64,000 bases of DNA from DASWDH01 sp035318505 (GCA_035318505.1 DATHEQ010000010.1:16964-80963); one strand, 5' to 3'. Shown: positions 19,149 to 28,592, numbered from the stretch's first letter. The notes: generated by a model not told the origin, from the sequence alone. Numbers and translations are program-made.

Positions 19149-19609
19149 TTGTGCTCTCCTTGGTGGATGCCGCTCTCTAGGCCGATGGCAGGAACGTTCG
19201 CTCGGTCGCGTTCCGGCGAGCGCGTGAATCCCCCCCGGCAAGGCAGGTCCGGTGCCGGCCCTCCGCGGCGGCGACTATTGTCCTAATCCAGCCAACAGTT
19301 CCAAGCTTGTTTCGAGCGCAGCAAGGGAGGACGCTGATGGATCTCATTTCACGATTCGATTGGCTTCATGAAATCACTTGGCTTCGCGAGGCGTCGATCG
19401 TTGCTGGCACTTGGCTTGCCGTGCCCCCCAACACCAGGGGAACCTCGATCGACGAGCGTGGTGAGAACGGCTTCTAAGTCTCGCATCACCGCCGAATACC
19501 CCCTGCAACGGGCGATGACGACATCGGCCAAACGTGGCGGTCGCCCGCGTCTTCCGCGTGACGATGGTCAAGGGTTGCACGCCCGGCACAGGGGGGTCGG
19601 ATCAGGACA
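19149..19609. other. Intergenic stretch without a supported gene
   Basis: About 460 bp. Short open frames occur on both strands (for example a 60-codon minus frame at 19349-19531) but none has a convincing ribosome site or domain. A run of seven C lies near 19230. I see no terminator, tRNA or repeat here. Confidence 0.5.
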
Positions 19610-20086
19610 CTAAGACCTTGCGGACAACCGCTTCCCCCCACGTCTGGAATTCGTTGCCTTATTGATGCTTATGGTGTGCCGAACTCGGTCTGCATACCTC
19701 TTGATGCGCCGTCCGTAGTACAAGACCGCGGCAGTCGGCGCGTCGACTAGCGGTATCGCGGGCGCCATAAGGCCGCGACCGTCGGAAAGGCCAGGCGGCA
19801 TGATTTCGTCAACAAGCACGAATCGCCACCGATCACCAATTTTCCAATAGCCAAGCTGCCAGGACGTTAACCACTCCTCTTCCTCGACCGGATCGTCGTT
19901 TTGCCAAACGGAAACCTGAAATTGTAGCGCTTTTCCAGGCACATCGAAGAGATCATGCGGCCGAGAATTGCCAAACTCTTCATCGAGCATCACCTCTTCG
20001 GCCACAACCGCCTCGATCAGTTTTCGACGTCGCGCCAAGCATTCATTTCCCCAAGTGTCAGCAACGGAAACTTTGCGCTTACTCAT
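19610..20086 (-). CDS. Hypothetical protein (158 aa)
   Basis: Start at ATG 20086 is supported by AGGAGG six bases upstream, an almost ideal ribosome site. The sequence is acidic in its first half (LIEAVVAEEVMLDEEFGN, DDPVEEEEWLTSWQLGYW), followed by a beta-rich core (GDRWRFVLVDEIMPPG) and a basic tail. No family is recognised. It is monocistronic in an accessory region; base composition is lower in GC than the 1-14 kb operon, which suggests separate origin. Confidence 0.65.
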   Translation of the reverse strand: MSKRKVSVADTWGNECLARRRKLIEAVVAEEVMLDEEFGNSRPHDLFDVPGKALQFQVSVWQNDDPVEEEEWLTSWQLGYWKIGDRWRFVLVDEIMPPGLSDGRGLMAPAIPLVDAPTAAVLYYGRRIKRYADRVRHTISINKATNSRRGGKRLSARS

Positions 20087-20387
20087 CGAAACCTCCTTGT
20101 GCGCTAACGATTGACCAACGTGGTCCCTTGCTAACCATTTTCACCCGACTCGATCCAGCCTCCGGGCGGCAGCGCCCAATGATGAAGCGTCGCGACCTAC
20201 TCGACATCGAGAAACGCTTGTTATGCTGCAGTCCCACTTCTTGCAGTCAATATGACAACGCAGCTTCCGCTGTGAGCTATCGCCTGGCGAAGCAGCGAAG
20301 CCCCATCTTGCCTTACTCCTTGGTGAACGATGCGAAGCACTGCGCCCCCCGCGAATCTCTCCACCATTGGCTGCAAACTCCGATGAT

Positions 20388-20627
20388 TTAGCGAAGGGCC
20401 ACGCGGGGGCGGGCGCGGCGCTCACTAGCAGGACCAACGACGAAGAGTTGTCGCTCGTCGGCTCCCAGGGCAGTTGCGAGCAGCTTGCTTTCCTCGGCGG
20501 TGGGTTCGATTCGACGACACACGATGCGAGAGAGTCGCGTTTCATCCATACCCACGCGAGCGGCTAGATCGTACTGGCGAATGCCGCAGCGCAATATCGC
20601 GAGTTTGAGCTCGATCAGCGCAGGCAT
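20388..20627 (-). CDS. Short helix-turn-helix (Xre-like) regulator, 79 aa
   Basis: Start ATG 20627 (MPALIELKLAILRCG) is chosen because the purine-rich GAGGAG directly precedes it at good spacing; the longer upstream frame has no such site. The N-terminal part reads IRQYDLAARVGMDETRLSRI, a classic Xre/Cro helix-turn-helix with recognition helix DETRLSRIV. This is followed by RRIEPTAEESKLLATALG as the last helices of the domain, and a short basic tail. It is likely a DNA-binding regulator or antirepressor partner. Its targets are not evident and no partner toxin lies next to it. Confidence 0.6.
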   Translation of the reverse strand: MPALIELKLAILRCGIRQYDLAARVGMDETRLSRIVCRRIEPTAEESKLLATALGADERQLFVVGPASERRARPRVALR

Positions 20628-21944
20628 CTCCTCCTCTTTCTTTCTGAACGAACGAGCGTGGTCGACAAATCCACTGCACCTCCAGATCGCATCCACCAGA
20701 GGCTGCGCCATGACAAATGACACAATCGACAAGGCCGAGTCAAACCGCCGCCCTCGAGCGCAACTGTTTGAATCAATTGCATTTCAGTCCACGATGGAGG
20801 ACGGATGAATACTTCATTGATGAGAATAAGCGAAAAAAGATTCGGTGACCAATGGGCCCTGAAGTATTCGCTGGTATTCGCTCGTACTCACCAGTCCTCG
20901 CCCGTCCTCATTGGTGGCGTTGACGCTTCGCCACGTCGCCCGGCGATGCAAGGACACCAACGCGGGCTGGGGCCCTTGCGATACGCGATGGGTGGTGCTC
21001 ATGAAACGCTCCATAGGATAGTCTTTGGGGGTTGCGTGCGGCAGACAGCTACCGGCGTGCCTAGCGTTTGAACGCTGGAGCCGGAAGAGCTGGTCCTTGC
21101 GGAGCGCGGTCGGATGTCGCTCTGAGTCCGGCCGCCCTTCTGCCAGAGATCTGCCGCCTCGATGTCGACTGACTCCTCAGCCGAATGAGGTGCTCGTCTT
21201 CGTCGAGGCGCGCGACGCTGACGACGACGGCGTGGGAGCGGGCAAAGCGGTGCCGTCGATTGCTGCCCAGTCGAGCCACCGGGACGTCGACCACACGCGA
21301 CGACCTGGCAAACGAGACTACGTTGTGTTGGTTACAACGAGTCAGCTCGATGCGCATGAGTTGTTGTGTCGAAAAGTAGAATCCCGAAAATTAGTGACGA
21401 TTGAGCGCGAACCGCCGCTGACCGAAGAGAAGGAAGTAGCGCGGCGATCGCGCCCCCATCGTTGGAGTCTTCACAAAAAGAAGGGGAAAATCGCCCGCCA
21501 GTCGACTTCGTTCTTCTTGTTACAACAAATAGGCAGACGGTTGCGTGAACGCCGCGCGCGCTATTTCCATGAAACGAAGGCAATTCGTTCCGCGGCGCGC
21601 CGTTCTTCTGCCTCTTCTTCTTCCCACAACGATCGCCTGGTAAGTCGTTGTTGTTATTTGTTGCGCCCACCTGTTAGCTGACCTACGTGTACGGCCTGCA
21701 GCACCGAACTGACCCATCTTCTCCGTCGCGACGGCGGGATCGGCCGGTGCTAGCGACGGGGCGTAGCGTAACTGGCTTTGTGTATCGGGGGCTCCGACTC
21801 CCGCCGTAGTCCCAATTCAGCTTCGCGGGAGAAGATCTGCCGTGCGCGCGACTCACTCGAGCGCGCGTGACGGAAGGGGATAGTTGCGTCACGCAGCAGC
21901 GTCGACGCTGAAGGCATCCGAGTCGGACTGAAGATAGGGGGAAC
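20628..21944. other. 1.3-kb stretch without a supported gene
   Basis: Several open frames exist (for example plus 21025-21681 and minus 21061-21357) but they lack ribosome sites, recognisable domains and consistent third-position GC. The part 21360-21670 is noticeably poorer in GC, with TTC/AAG-rich and GTTGTTGTT-like runs. This could be decayed foreign sequence. I see no tRNA or clear IS ends. Confidence 0.5.
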
Positions 21945-23492
21945 ATGGCAAAAAAATCGATGGGCAGAAGCGCAAGCGTCCAACTGCTCGCTGCGCGGAG
22001 ACGTGCGCTCGTGAAGCTAGGCGCCCCTGACACCGGCAGGTACGACGGGCTCGTGTTCGGCAAGACGATTGCGGCACGAATTCTCGGAGTCAGCCCGAAG
22101 GTGCTCGCCAAGATCGTGGCGCCCGTGGACAAGGCGAAGAACCCGCACTATCGAACTGGTCCAGAGGTACTCCTCTATGATCCTTGCGACCTTCTTGGGG
22201 CAAAAGAGAAGAGAACGTACCGCGAAGCCGTAACAAAACGCACGATCTCCAAGTCGAAGGATTGGCCGGCCCTCATGAGGGCCCGATACGGGTCGCCCGA
22301 CGCCGCCATCCCCGACGCTGCTGAAGCGCTTTTCAATCTCAATCGATACACCCGCCACGCGACGTGCTCCACGCTGCATCGCGACGAGATCTTCCGGCTC
22401 AAGTCACGGTTTATTCGGATGCTTTATGTTCGGGAGGAGTACACGGACCGCGTCGAGAAACTCTTGCGAGTGCTGCCCGAGCAGGAGTGTCGACATGAAG
22501 GTTTCGAGTTGGACTGCGAGAAGTGCGGTGGCACTGGTGTGTTTCGCGAAAAACAGACGGTGGCCACCTACGTCTTTTACTTCACCATCGGCGATCGCAA
22601 GTACTGCTGGATGCAACGGGGTGACGATCTTGAGTTCGCGCCGCGTGTCGAAGAGAGCAAGCCTGATGATGGTCACCGCGGCGGTGATCAGACGCTCAAC
22701 ATTCCGCGCAAGAAGTTAGCCGAAGCGAAAGCTATCGTTGATTTTGCGATTGGCAACGAAGAAATGACGAACTCCGGTCCCGAGGACGACATGACTGACG
22801 CACCGCCAATGCCCGAATCGGCGCCCGCAACCTTCAGCGCGGAGCCAGAGCCCGCTTGGTACGGCGGGGCGGCTGGCGGCGGTACGAACGACAGTGCGAA
22901 CGGTTCGCGTGACAAGACCGTGCCTAGCCATCCTCCGGTGCACAGCGCTTCAGAGGACGAAGCACCGAAGGACGTGAGGAGCGTCGACCTCGAAGCGATC
23001 AAGCAAGGCATCGATAGGGTCAGGGACTCTCATTCCTGTGACCTCACCGACAACGACGACGAACCGTCCGACTGTAGTAACTGCGAAGCTCCTGAGGGAG
23101 GCGTCTACGTGGTAGGCCACGAACCTCCTTTTTGCCAAGCGTGTCTCCGTGAATCAGCGGAGGACGACGCTCGAAAATTCGCTGAACAATTTTGCTGCAT
23201 CACGGACAGCCTAGAAAGATTCGACGAGGCACAGAGATTTGCCCCGACTCCGAGCGAATATGAGGCCGGAATGACCGAGGCTTATACGACAAACAGCGTT
23301 CGCGCGTACAACCGTCACAATCGAACGAACTACGAGGAGATTATTGGACTACTCGACCGGTATGACCCAGTCGACCAGGCCATCTATGGCGCTGTTCGCG
23401 ATCGTATTAACGAGCTACTCGACGAGGCCTTCTACGACGTAACGGATGACGAGATTAGCGAAGACGAAGACGAAGACGAGAGTGATGGATAG
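21945..23492 (+). CDS. Hypothetical acidic protein with two Cys-pair motifs (515 aa)
   Basis: Start at ATG 21945 is supported by AGGGGGA five bases upstream. An N-terminal basic domain (residues 1-170) contains a possible helix-turn-helix (KTIAARILGVSPKVLAKIV). Residues about 183-200 hold ECRHEGFELDCEKCGGTGVF, a DnaJ-like CxxCxGxG half-site preceded by Cys and His, which looks zinc-binding. After a disordered Pro/Glu/Ser linker (residues about 270-350) a second Cys cluster (DCSNCEAPEGG... then FCQACL) appears. The C-terminus is very acidic (DDEISEDEDEDESDG). Family unknown. DNA or RNA binding is a guess from the zinc and HTH-like parts. Confidence 0.6.
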   Translation: MAKKSMGRSASVQLLAARRRALVKLGAPDTGRYDGLVFGKTIAARILGVSPKVLAKIVAPVDKAKNPHYRTGPEVLLYDPCDLLGAKEKRTYREAVTKRTISKSKDWPALMRARYGSPDAAIPDAAEALFNLNRYTRHATCSTLHRDEIFRLKSRFIRMLYVREEYTDRVEKLLRVLPEQECRHEGFELDCEKCGGTGVFREKQTVATYVFYFTIGDRKYCWMQRGDDLEFAPRVEESKPDDGHRGGDQTLNIPRKKLAEAKAIVDFAIGNEEMTNSGPEDDMTDAPPMPESAPATFSAEPEPAWYGGAAGGGTNDSANGSRDKTVPSHPPVHSASEDEAPKDVRSVDLEAIKQGIDRVRDSHSCDLTDNDDEPSDCSNCEAPEGGVYVVGHEPPFCQACLRESAEDDARKFAEQFCCITDSLERFDEAQRFAPTPSEYEAGMTEAYTTNSVRAYNRHNRTNYEEIIGLLDRYDPVDQAIYGAVRDRINELLDEAFYDVTDDEISEDEDEDESDG

Positions 23493-23655
23493 TACGCCAG
23501 CTTGTTTTTTGCGACTTGGCCCAGCAAGCCGGACGATGTCATGACCGACCGGCCGTTGACGCAAGGTGAGCCGCTTTTGCTCTTTTGCTGCGGCCGCTTG
23601 GCGAACTCGCGCACAAGTTCGAAAAGCCGAACGACGAAGGCGATAGCTTATAAGG

Positions 23656-23681
23656 ACCTGTCGCGCGATCGCGCGACAGGT
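23656..23681. repeat. Perfect 26-bp palindrome
   Basis: The half-site ACCTGTCGCGCGA is followed directly by its exact reverse complement TCGCGCGACAGGT with no spacer. It lies 164 bp after the stop of the 515-aa gene. No T-run follows, so it is not a typical intrinsic terminator. A dimeric regulator or recombinase site, or a cruciform-forming element, would fit. Confidence 0.7.
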
Positions 23682-23888
23682 AAGAATAGCGTCACGTGTG
23701 AGCGCTGCGCCCAGCTTTCTCGGGGAGGCGGACGAGCTTCCGCGATGACCGTGCCTCGGAATCCCTTGAATAGCGTCTTGAGCACGCGTCGCTCGAGAGC
23801 CCCTGGCGTAGCGGGAAATGAACATGGTCGCGGCCGACGGCTAGGACTGGTCCTTCGGGCCCATCACCTTGCCGTTCTCGAGTAAAAG

Positions 23889-24312
23889 TGTCGCCACCGG
23901 CGAAGCTGAGTCCCACTTCCACCGGGATCACCGGTGACCGTTGACCCGCCCGGTGAGGATCAAGGCGCACCACCGCCCGAGCCGACAACGCTCAACGAGC
24001 GCAGGGCTACGCCGATCGGGTTTTCCGACAGCTTCGGGATGGTGCAACTCCTCCCCGATGAGGCATGGAGACGGATCGTGTACGCGCTACGGCACTCCTT
24101 GGCGTCTCGCTGGGGCTTACAGCCCCAGACCCCTGTTGCTTCGCGGAAGCTCCCGCAGAAAAGCTTGCGGGACCTTCCGTGAAGCCCGAAAATATCGGGT
24201 ACAAATTCAATGTCGAGATGAACATCTGCACCGCGGGTCACCGGTGCGACGGTGGGTCAACGGGTCGCCGGTGTTTCGGTGAAAATGGGACTCAAACTCG
24301 CCGGTGGTGACA
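23889..24312. mobile_element. 424-bp non-autonomous transposable element (MITE-like) with 7-bp target duplication
   Basis: The ends are inverted repeats. The left end starts TGTCGCCACCGGCGA and the inverted right end starts TGTCACCACCGGCGA; similarity continues for about 60 bp through GAGTCCCA, CACCGG and CGTTGACCC blocks. The element is flanked by a perfect direct repeat GTAAAAG (23882-23888 and 24313-24319), as left by transposition. No transposase is inside. The end sequences resemble those of IS21-type elements as I remember them, so it may be mobilised by such a transposase. It sits just upstream of the secreted nuclease gene. Confidence 0.75.
24110..24185. repeat. Two tandem hairpins inside the mobile element
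   Basis: The first hairpin is CTGGGGCT-TAC-AGCCCCAG (24110-24128), a perfect 8-bp stem. The second has 20-bp arms at 24138-24157 and 24166-24185 with 18 of 20 pairs matching and an 8-nt loop GAAAAGCT. Strong secondary structure is common in non-autonomous elements. As RNA they could also act on transcripts reading toward the downstream nuclease gene. Confidence 0.7.
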
Positions 24313-24417
24313 GTAAAAGCGCCAACCCATGACGCCCCAATGTCGAGCCTATCCAAGTCGCGACGGATTGGCGTGGGTTTTCAGGGCTGCCGCTCTTCCG
24401 ACGCGGTATCCTCCCTC

Positions 24418-25425
24418 ATGGTGCGCCGTACGACTGCGAGTAGGAAGGCGACGAAGACAGCGGTCGCCGTCTCGATTCTCGCGCTCGTCACGACAATCGG
24501 TTCGGTCTGGTGCGGGGGGACACCAGACCGCCTTCCAAAGGCTGCAGCGAGCAATCCGCCGGAAACGGTTCCGGGCGCGGGTTCCTCTTCACCGGCGGCT
24601 TCAACACTGGGTGCCCCAGAACGTCGACGTTCGTTCGCGGACTCGATTGCCGGGAGTCCGCACATTGCACTCGGGGTTCCCGCCGACGCCGATTCGTCCG
24701 ACGACATACTGCTCGACGAGCAGGCGTATGTCGTCTCGTACAACCCTACGCGCAACGGCCCGAACTGGGTCGCCTGGCAACTCGACCGTTCGCATTTCGG
24801 CTTGGCTCATCGAAGGGATGACTTCCGTTCCGATCCCCTGCTGCCGGCTCTCTCCTATCACGTCGAGCCGCGAGACTACACCCGCTCAGGCTACGACCGC
24901 GGTCACATGTGCCCCTCCGCTGACCGCACCCGCGATGCCGAACAGAATTCTCTCACCTTCCTCATGACCAACATACTGCCGCAGGTGCACGAGCTGAACG
25001 ACGGACCATGGAAGAAGCTCGAGGAATACGAGCGCGTCTTGGCGAACGAAGCGGACGCACAGCTCTATATCGTAGCCGGCGGGATCTTTGCCGACACGCA
25101 GCCGGTGATTGGCCCCGGCATTTCGGTGCCGACTGCCAACTACAAGATCATCGTGGCTCTCCGAACCAGCCAAACAGCCACGGATGTCGGATCCCAGACA
25201 AAGGTCGTTGCTGCCGTGATGCCGAACAACCTGACGGCGGGCGGCCACGCCTGGACCGACTTCTTGACGTCGGTCGACGAAGTCGAGACGGCGACAGGCT
25301 ACGACTTTTTGTCCCGAGTCGCGGAAGCGACGCAACGGGTCATCGAGGCTTCGGTGTTCGAGCCTGCCGCGGCTCCGAAACGACGTTCACCGCGCAGGAC
25401 TTTGGCACCCGACGGGATCCGGTAA
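24418..25425 (+). CDS. Secreted DNA/RNA non-specific endonuclease (NucA/NUC1 type)
   Basis: The catalytic core contains YDRGHMCPSADRT, the DRGHM signature of beta-beta-alpha-metal (His-Me finger) nucleases of the DNA/RNA non-specific endonuclease family, followed by FLMTNILPQ with the conserved Asn. These enzymes cut DNA and RNA non-specifically with Mg2+. ATG 24418 is chosen as start: it gives a basic N-terminus and a hydrophobic segment (TAVAVSILALVTTIGSVWC) typical of export, and the earlier start would lie inside the mobile element. A Ser/Pro/Ala-rich linker precedes the catalytic domain. Role is probably nutrient DNA breakdown or competition outside the cytoplasm. Confidence 0.8.
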   Translation: MVRRTTASRKATKTAVAVSILALVTTIGSVWCGGTPDRLPKAAASNPPETVPGAGSSSPAASTLGAPERRRSFADSIAGSPHIALGVPADADSSDDILLDEQAYVVSYNPTRNGPNWVAWQLDRSHFGLAHRRDDFRSDPLLPALSYHVEPRDYTRSGYDRGHMCPSADRTRDAEQNSLTFLMTNILPQVHELNDGPWKKLEEYERVLANEADAQLYIVAGGIFADTQPVIGPGISVPTANYKIIVALRTSQTATDVGSQTKVVAAVMPNNLTAGGHAWTDFLTSVDEVETATGYDFLSRVAEATQRVIEASVFEPAAAPKRRSPRRTLAPDGIR

Positions 25426-25650
25426 GCGCGGTTCGTTCTTGACCTCCGCGGCAACCCTATTAACTCCACCTGATTCAATCTACAAGGCCGCGACGGGAGG
25501 TAGCGCCCTCCGAGGGGAAGGTTCGCGGCAGCTTTTTCCAGCCGATTCTTCATGGGCCGCTTCTTAGAGACCCATTCCTTGCTGTTGGCCACAGAGCATT
25601 GAGTCCGTCGTTGATCGAAGGTGGTGAGACAGTACCTTGCCGGGCCAGCA

Positions 25651-27051
25651 TCACATACCGGACGCCGCCGGATACTTCCGGACGCAATCAAAGGCGCATC
25701 GGTCGGAGCTAGTGGACCCGTGCTTCCGCTGGCAGGCAGCGTTGCACGGCAAATCCTCGGCGCCACAGACGTCTAAACATGTTGCGACCAACACGATGTC
25801 TTCTGGAGGTGGGCGCCTCCTCGCGCAGCTCTCGAGACATTGTTTATAGGGACCCCTCTCTGCCTTCTCTTCGCGAGCAGCTACCGCTGATTCGCGAGCA
25901 TCGAGGACATTGACCCGTTGCTTCATTGCAACGCAATTCGGCCCGCGCTTGCCACCGGCGACTACGAGCTCCAGGGCGCACATGCTTTCGCCATCCGAAC
26001 ATGCCGACGCAGACGAACACGTTCGAAGCACATTCGCCACGACAGCCTCCACTTGCTTGTGAAAAGCTTGCTTGACCGTAACATCCGCGCCGCGTCGAAC
26101 GACATCGTCACGCAAGGCCCTTGCAACCTCGTCCGCTCGTGTGACCTGTGACCAGGGAAGTGGGGAGGTGGCAACTCGGTCAACCAACCGACCCCACGTC
26201 GCATTCGTGCATGGCATCACATCCGGCGTGAGTTTCAGATCCTCGACGGTTAGCGCTGACTGCGCAAGGCGCCCGATCGTGTTCGCGTCGGCCGGCCCAG
26301 ACGGGCCCCTCTTTCGGACGACATTCAAGGAAGCCTCATCAAGCGTTCCGACTTTCAGGCCCTCAGCAATCGTCGTGCATGCGGCGGTGTAGAGTGCGGT
26401 TTGCTGGCGCTCACCCTCGGCTTCGCGGTGCATTTGGCACCTGCTTGCACGCTCATCGTACATGTCACGCAGCTCGGATCCGGGCGGGCCATACCGCTCA
26501 ATCGAGAAACCTCGAACGCAAGGCTCGGAATCATGCAGCTCCGCCAAAACGGGCGCACGGTAGAGCGCAATGCAGACAATAAATAGCTCCGCCACGAGTA
26601 TCGAAACGCCGCAGACAACCGCCAGCGTTCGGTGCGCCCAAAAAGGTGCGCCTCGCGGCCCCAATGGCAGTCGATTGGCGAGTACCGGCATTACCCCAGG
26701 CAGTCGACGTGCCAATACAAGGGTCAGCCAACAGAGCGCGAGAGACCACCACAGTCGGAGACCCTCTCTACCCCAGATCCACCCATCCATACCCAAGAGA
26801 ATCGTGATCGGGACCAGCAACGAGAATCCAAACCAATGCGGCGTGCGCGCAGGCCTCGGAGGGTTGATTGGCACTTTCGGTTGAAGCGCTGCTGCGAACT
26901 CGGGAACTGCCGTGATTGGGTACCAGCGGTCAGCTCCGGCCTGCCCTACGGAACACTCGGGTCCGATGTGGCCGCTTGCGATCGCCCGTACGACGTCAAT
27001 CGTTGGCATCGGTCCGAATGGCTGAATCCCGGGGCGCGCGACGTACCACAT
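25651..27051 (-). CDS. GYF_2-domain membrane protein with Cys-rich tail (466 aa)
   Basis: ATG 27051 is chosen because the protein then begins MWYVARPGIQPFGPM, the start of a GYF_2 domain (a small putative peptide-binding module) ending near SVGQAGADRWYPITAVPE. Three hydrophobic segments follow: FSLLVPITILLGMDGWIWG, WWSLALCWLTLVLARRL and LAVVCGVSILVAELFIVCI. Next comes a soluble region with spaced cysteines, a short coiled coil (DARESAVAAREEKAERG) and a C-terminal tail with repeated CxxxC pairs (CLESCARR, CLDVCG, CNAACQRK). The substrate is unknown. The layout suggests an envelope protein with a cytoplasmic GYF_2 sensor and a disulfide-rich far domain. Confidence 0.65.
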   Translation of the reverse strand: MWYVARPGIQPFGPMPTIDVVRAIASGHIGPECSVGQAGADRWYPITAVPEFAAALQPKVPINPPRPARTPHWFGFSLLVPITILLGMDGWIWGREGLRLWWSLALCWLTLVLARRLPGVMPVLANRLPLGPRGAPFWAHRTLAVVCGVSILVAELFIVCIALYRAPVLAELHDSEPCVRGFSIERYGPPGSELRDMYDERASRCQMHREAEGERQQTALYTAACTTIAEGLKVGTLDEASLNVVRKRGPSGPADANTIGRLAQSALTVEDLKLTPDVMPCTNATWGRLVDRVATSPLPWSQVTRADEVARALRDDVVRRGADVTVKQAFHKQVEAVVANVLRTCSSASACSDGESMCALELVVAGGKRGPNCVAMKQRVNVLDARESAVAAREEKAERGPYKQCLESCARRRPPPEDIVLVATCLDVCGAEDLPCNAACQRKHGSTSSDRCAFDCVRKYPAASGM

Positions 27052-27670
27052 CACGCCGACACCTACGGCCGCACAGCACGTACCTTTAACATCGTGTTTT
27101 AGCGCCCTCTCCCGGGCGACTACGGAGGGGTGAAGGCCACTACCCCGCAAGGCCTCCTCAACGCGATTGGGCGTCGAATCGCCGAGCTTCGTCGGGCCAG
27201 CGTGCTCGGTCGCAAAACACGACCTTGGATTCGCATGTGGACTCCTTATTGATAGAAATGAAAATGTGCCCAACGCATCGGGCGCTCGCGAGCATCGCCT
27301 GCCGGCGCTGCCTGAGCGGAACGCTAGACAGCGTCTAGTTGGATGCCGTCAACTCGACGGCTCGCCGTCATCGTGGCTGCCCTCGACGCCTCTTGAGTGC
27401 GCCATATACGGCGTTCATCACCTCGAGCAATAGGCCAGCGTGCCGCCGAAAAAAATCCGTGAATGCCTGCATTTGGCAGTTGCGCCCCAACGAGAGTCGG
27501 AGCTCCTCCATGGTTCTTATTCCGCGCTCGTCACCAGGTTTGCGGTGTTGCCAATAGCACCAGCCATGCATTCGGCTCGGTGTTTATCAATTTCGGCGCT
27601 TCGGCGAATGACAAGCTGATTGCTGTCGGCCTTTTCTCGGGCGCCCTATCAGCCCTAGCACCCGGCCACT
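27052..27670. other. Intergenic stretch without a firmly supported gene
   Basis: About 620 bp. A possible 47-codon minus-strand frame (27368-27508, starting MEELRLSLGRN) could encode a small helical protein but has no clear ribosome site. Nothing else is recognised. Confidence 0.4.
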
Positions 27671-28036
27671 TCAGCCGTCCGAGCCGGGAAATCTATCGGC
27701 TGGATTCCCCTCCGGCCCGCCAACGCTGACTCCTTCGGCAAGCGCATTCGAAGCGCCTGCGCGAACCTGCACGTCGATCCCCACTCTCCGTAGGATCCGC
27801 GCGGTGAACTCTCCGCCGCTAAACCTGGACGCGTCAATTGGAGCGCCCGTCGCGATCTTATAGGCGGTCTGCAGCACGCGCTTTGCCGGGAGCTCGTGTC
27901 CGTCATTCGACACGGTGTATGAACATCCGCCGCGCCCGACCCCTTCGCTCGCCAACTGCCTGCACGCCTGTTCGACGTGTTCCTTCTTAATCGCCTGAAA
28001 TCCTGCGCGCACCGTACTCGACCGCCTCTCAACCAT
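27671..28036 (-). CDS. Small protein resembling the N-terminal domain of McrA/McrB-type restriction proteins (121 aa)
   Basis: The sequence FQAIKKEHVEQACRQLASEG, then HELPAKRVLQTAYKIATG and FSGGEFTARILRRVGIDV follows the pattern of a domain often placed in front of restriction endonuclease domains: a YPPKxV-like strand, 'A...ATG', and 'FSGGE.T...L...GF'. Here the domain stands alone, with a low-complexity Gly/Pro-rich end and no nuclease domain. It could be a sensor for modified bases, a detached piece of a restriction gene, or a regulator. It is divergent from the HTH and preQ0 genes. Assignment is from memory of the motif pattern. Confidence 0.5.
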   Translation of the reverse strand: MVERRSSTVRAGFQAIKKEHVEQACRQLASEGVGRGGCSYTVSNDGHELPAKRVLQTAYKIATGAPIDASRFSGGEFTARILRRVGIDVQVRAGASNALAEGVSVGGPEGNPADRFPGSDG

Positions 28037-28304
28037 GGGCTTTGTCCACTTGGTGGTGGAAGTATACCGGAGTCACGCGAAAGGGAAGCGAGGCCCAAGC
28101 CTGTGCAATTGGTGCTTGGTTGTGACGTGACATTCCTCGGATCCTCGGCGACCTCCTCCGAAGCGTCACCCAAACGGCGGGGGAATATCGCGTCATTCCC
28201 AACGTTTGGGTCAACCGGTCAGAGAGGATAGGGGGCTCGGTCACCGTTGCCGCGGGCGCGACGACACTGAACATCCGTTGACGTCGCGTGGGACCTCAGG
28301 CAGG

Positions 28305-28592
28305 GTGTTACGCAACGTGACGGTGCATAACTCCCCGGCCCTAGGCGGCGCGACACTGCTAATCGACGGAACCCTGTACATAGCCGCGGGCGAGGTGATT
28401 CGCTCACTTGGCATCTCCCGTCAGACGCTATGGCGATGGCGGCATCAGGGTCGAATTCCAGCTGGAGCCAGGTACCGCGATCGCGTCCTCGTCTTCACGG
28501 ACAATGAAGCGGAACAGATCCGAAGCTTCGCCAAACGAATCGTACCGGCAAAGTCATCGGGAGCTGCAATTCGAAGAAGGAGGGACGCTTGA
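28305..28592 (+). CDS. Small helix-turn-helix (MerR/excisionase-like) protein heading the preQ0 operon
   Basis: The core reads LYIAAGEVIRSLGISRQTLW followed by RWRHQGRIPAGARYRDRVLVF, a MerR/HTH_17-type DNA-binding domain in which a helix-turn-helix is followed by a short wing. The start is uncertain: GTG 28305 or GTG 28317 fits the domain better than the distant ATG 28206. Its TGA overlaps the TTG start of queC by 4 bp, so it is co-translated with the preQ0 genes. It is likely a transcriptional regulator of the modification operon. The basic tail (IRRRRDA) would support DNA binding. Confidence 0.6.
   Translation: MLRNVTVHNSPALGGATLLIDGTLYIAAGEVIRSLGISRQTLWRWRHQGRIPAGARYRDRVLVFTDNEAEQIRSFAKRIVPAKSSGAAIRRRRDA

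Noticed and set aside
20480..20530. GGTTCGATTC, like a tRNA T-loop
   Set aside because: No acceptor or anticodon stems around it; it is antisense inside the HTH gene.
21025..21681. 218-codon plus frame in the 20.6-21.9 kb gap
   Set aside because: No ribosome site, no domain, and codon use unlike its neighbours.
23415..23825. 136-codon minus frame with a hydrophobic end
   Set aside because: It is mostly antisense to the acidic tail of the 515-aa gene; the hydrophobic part is a by-product of GAA/GAC-rich codons on the other strand.
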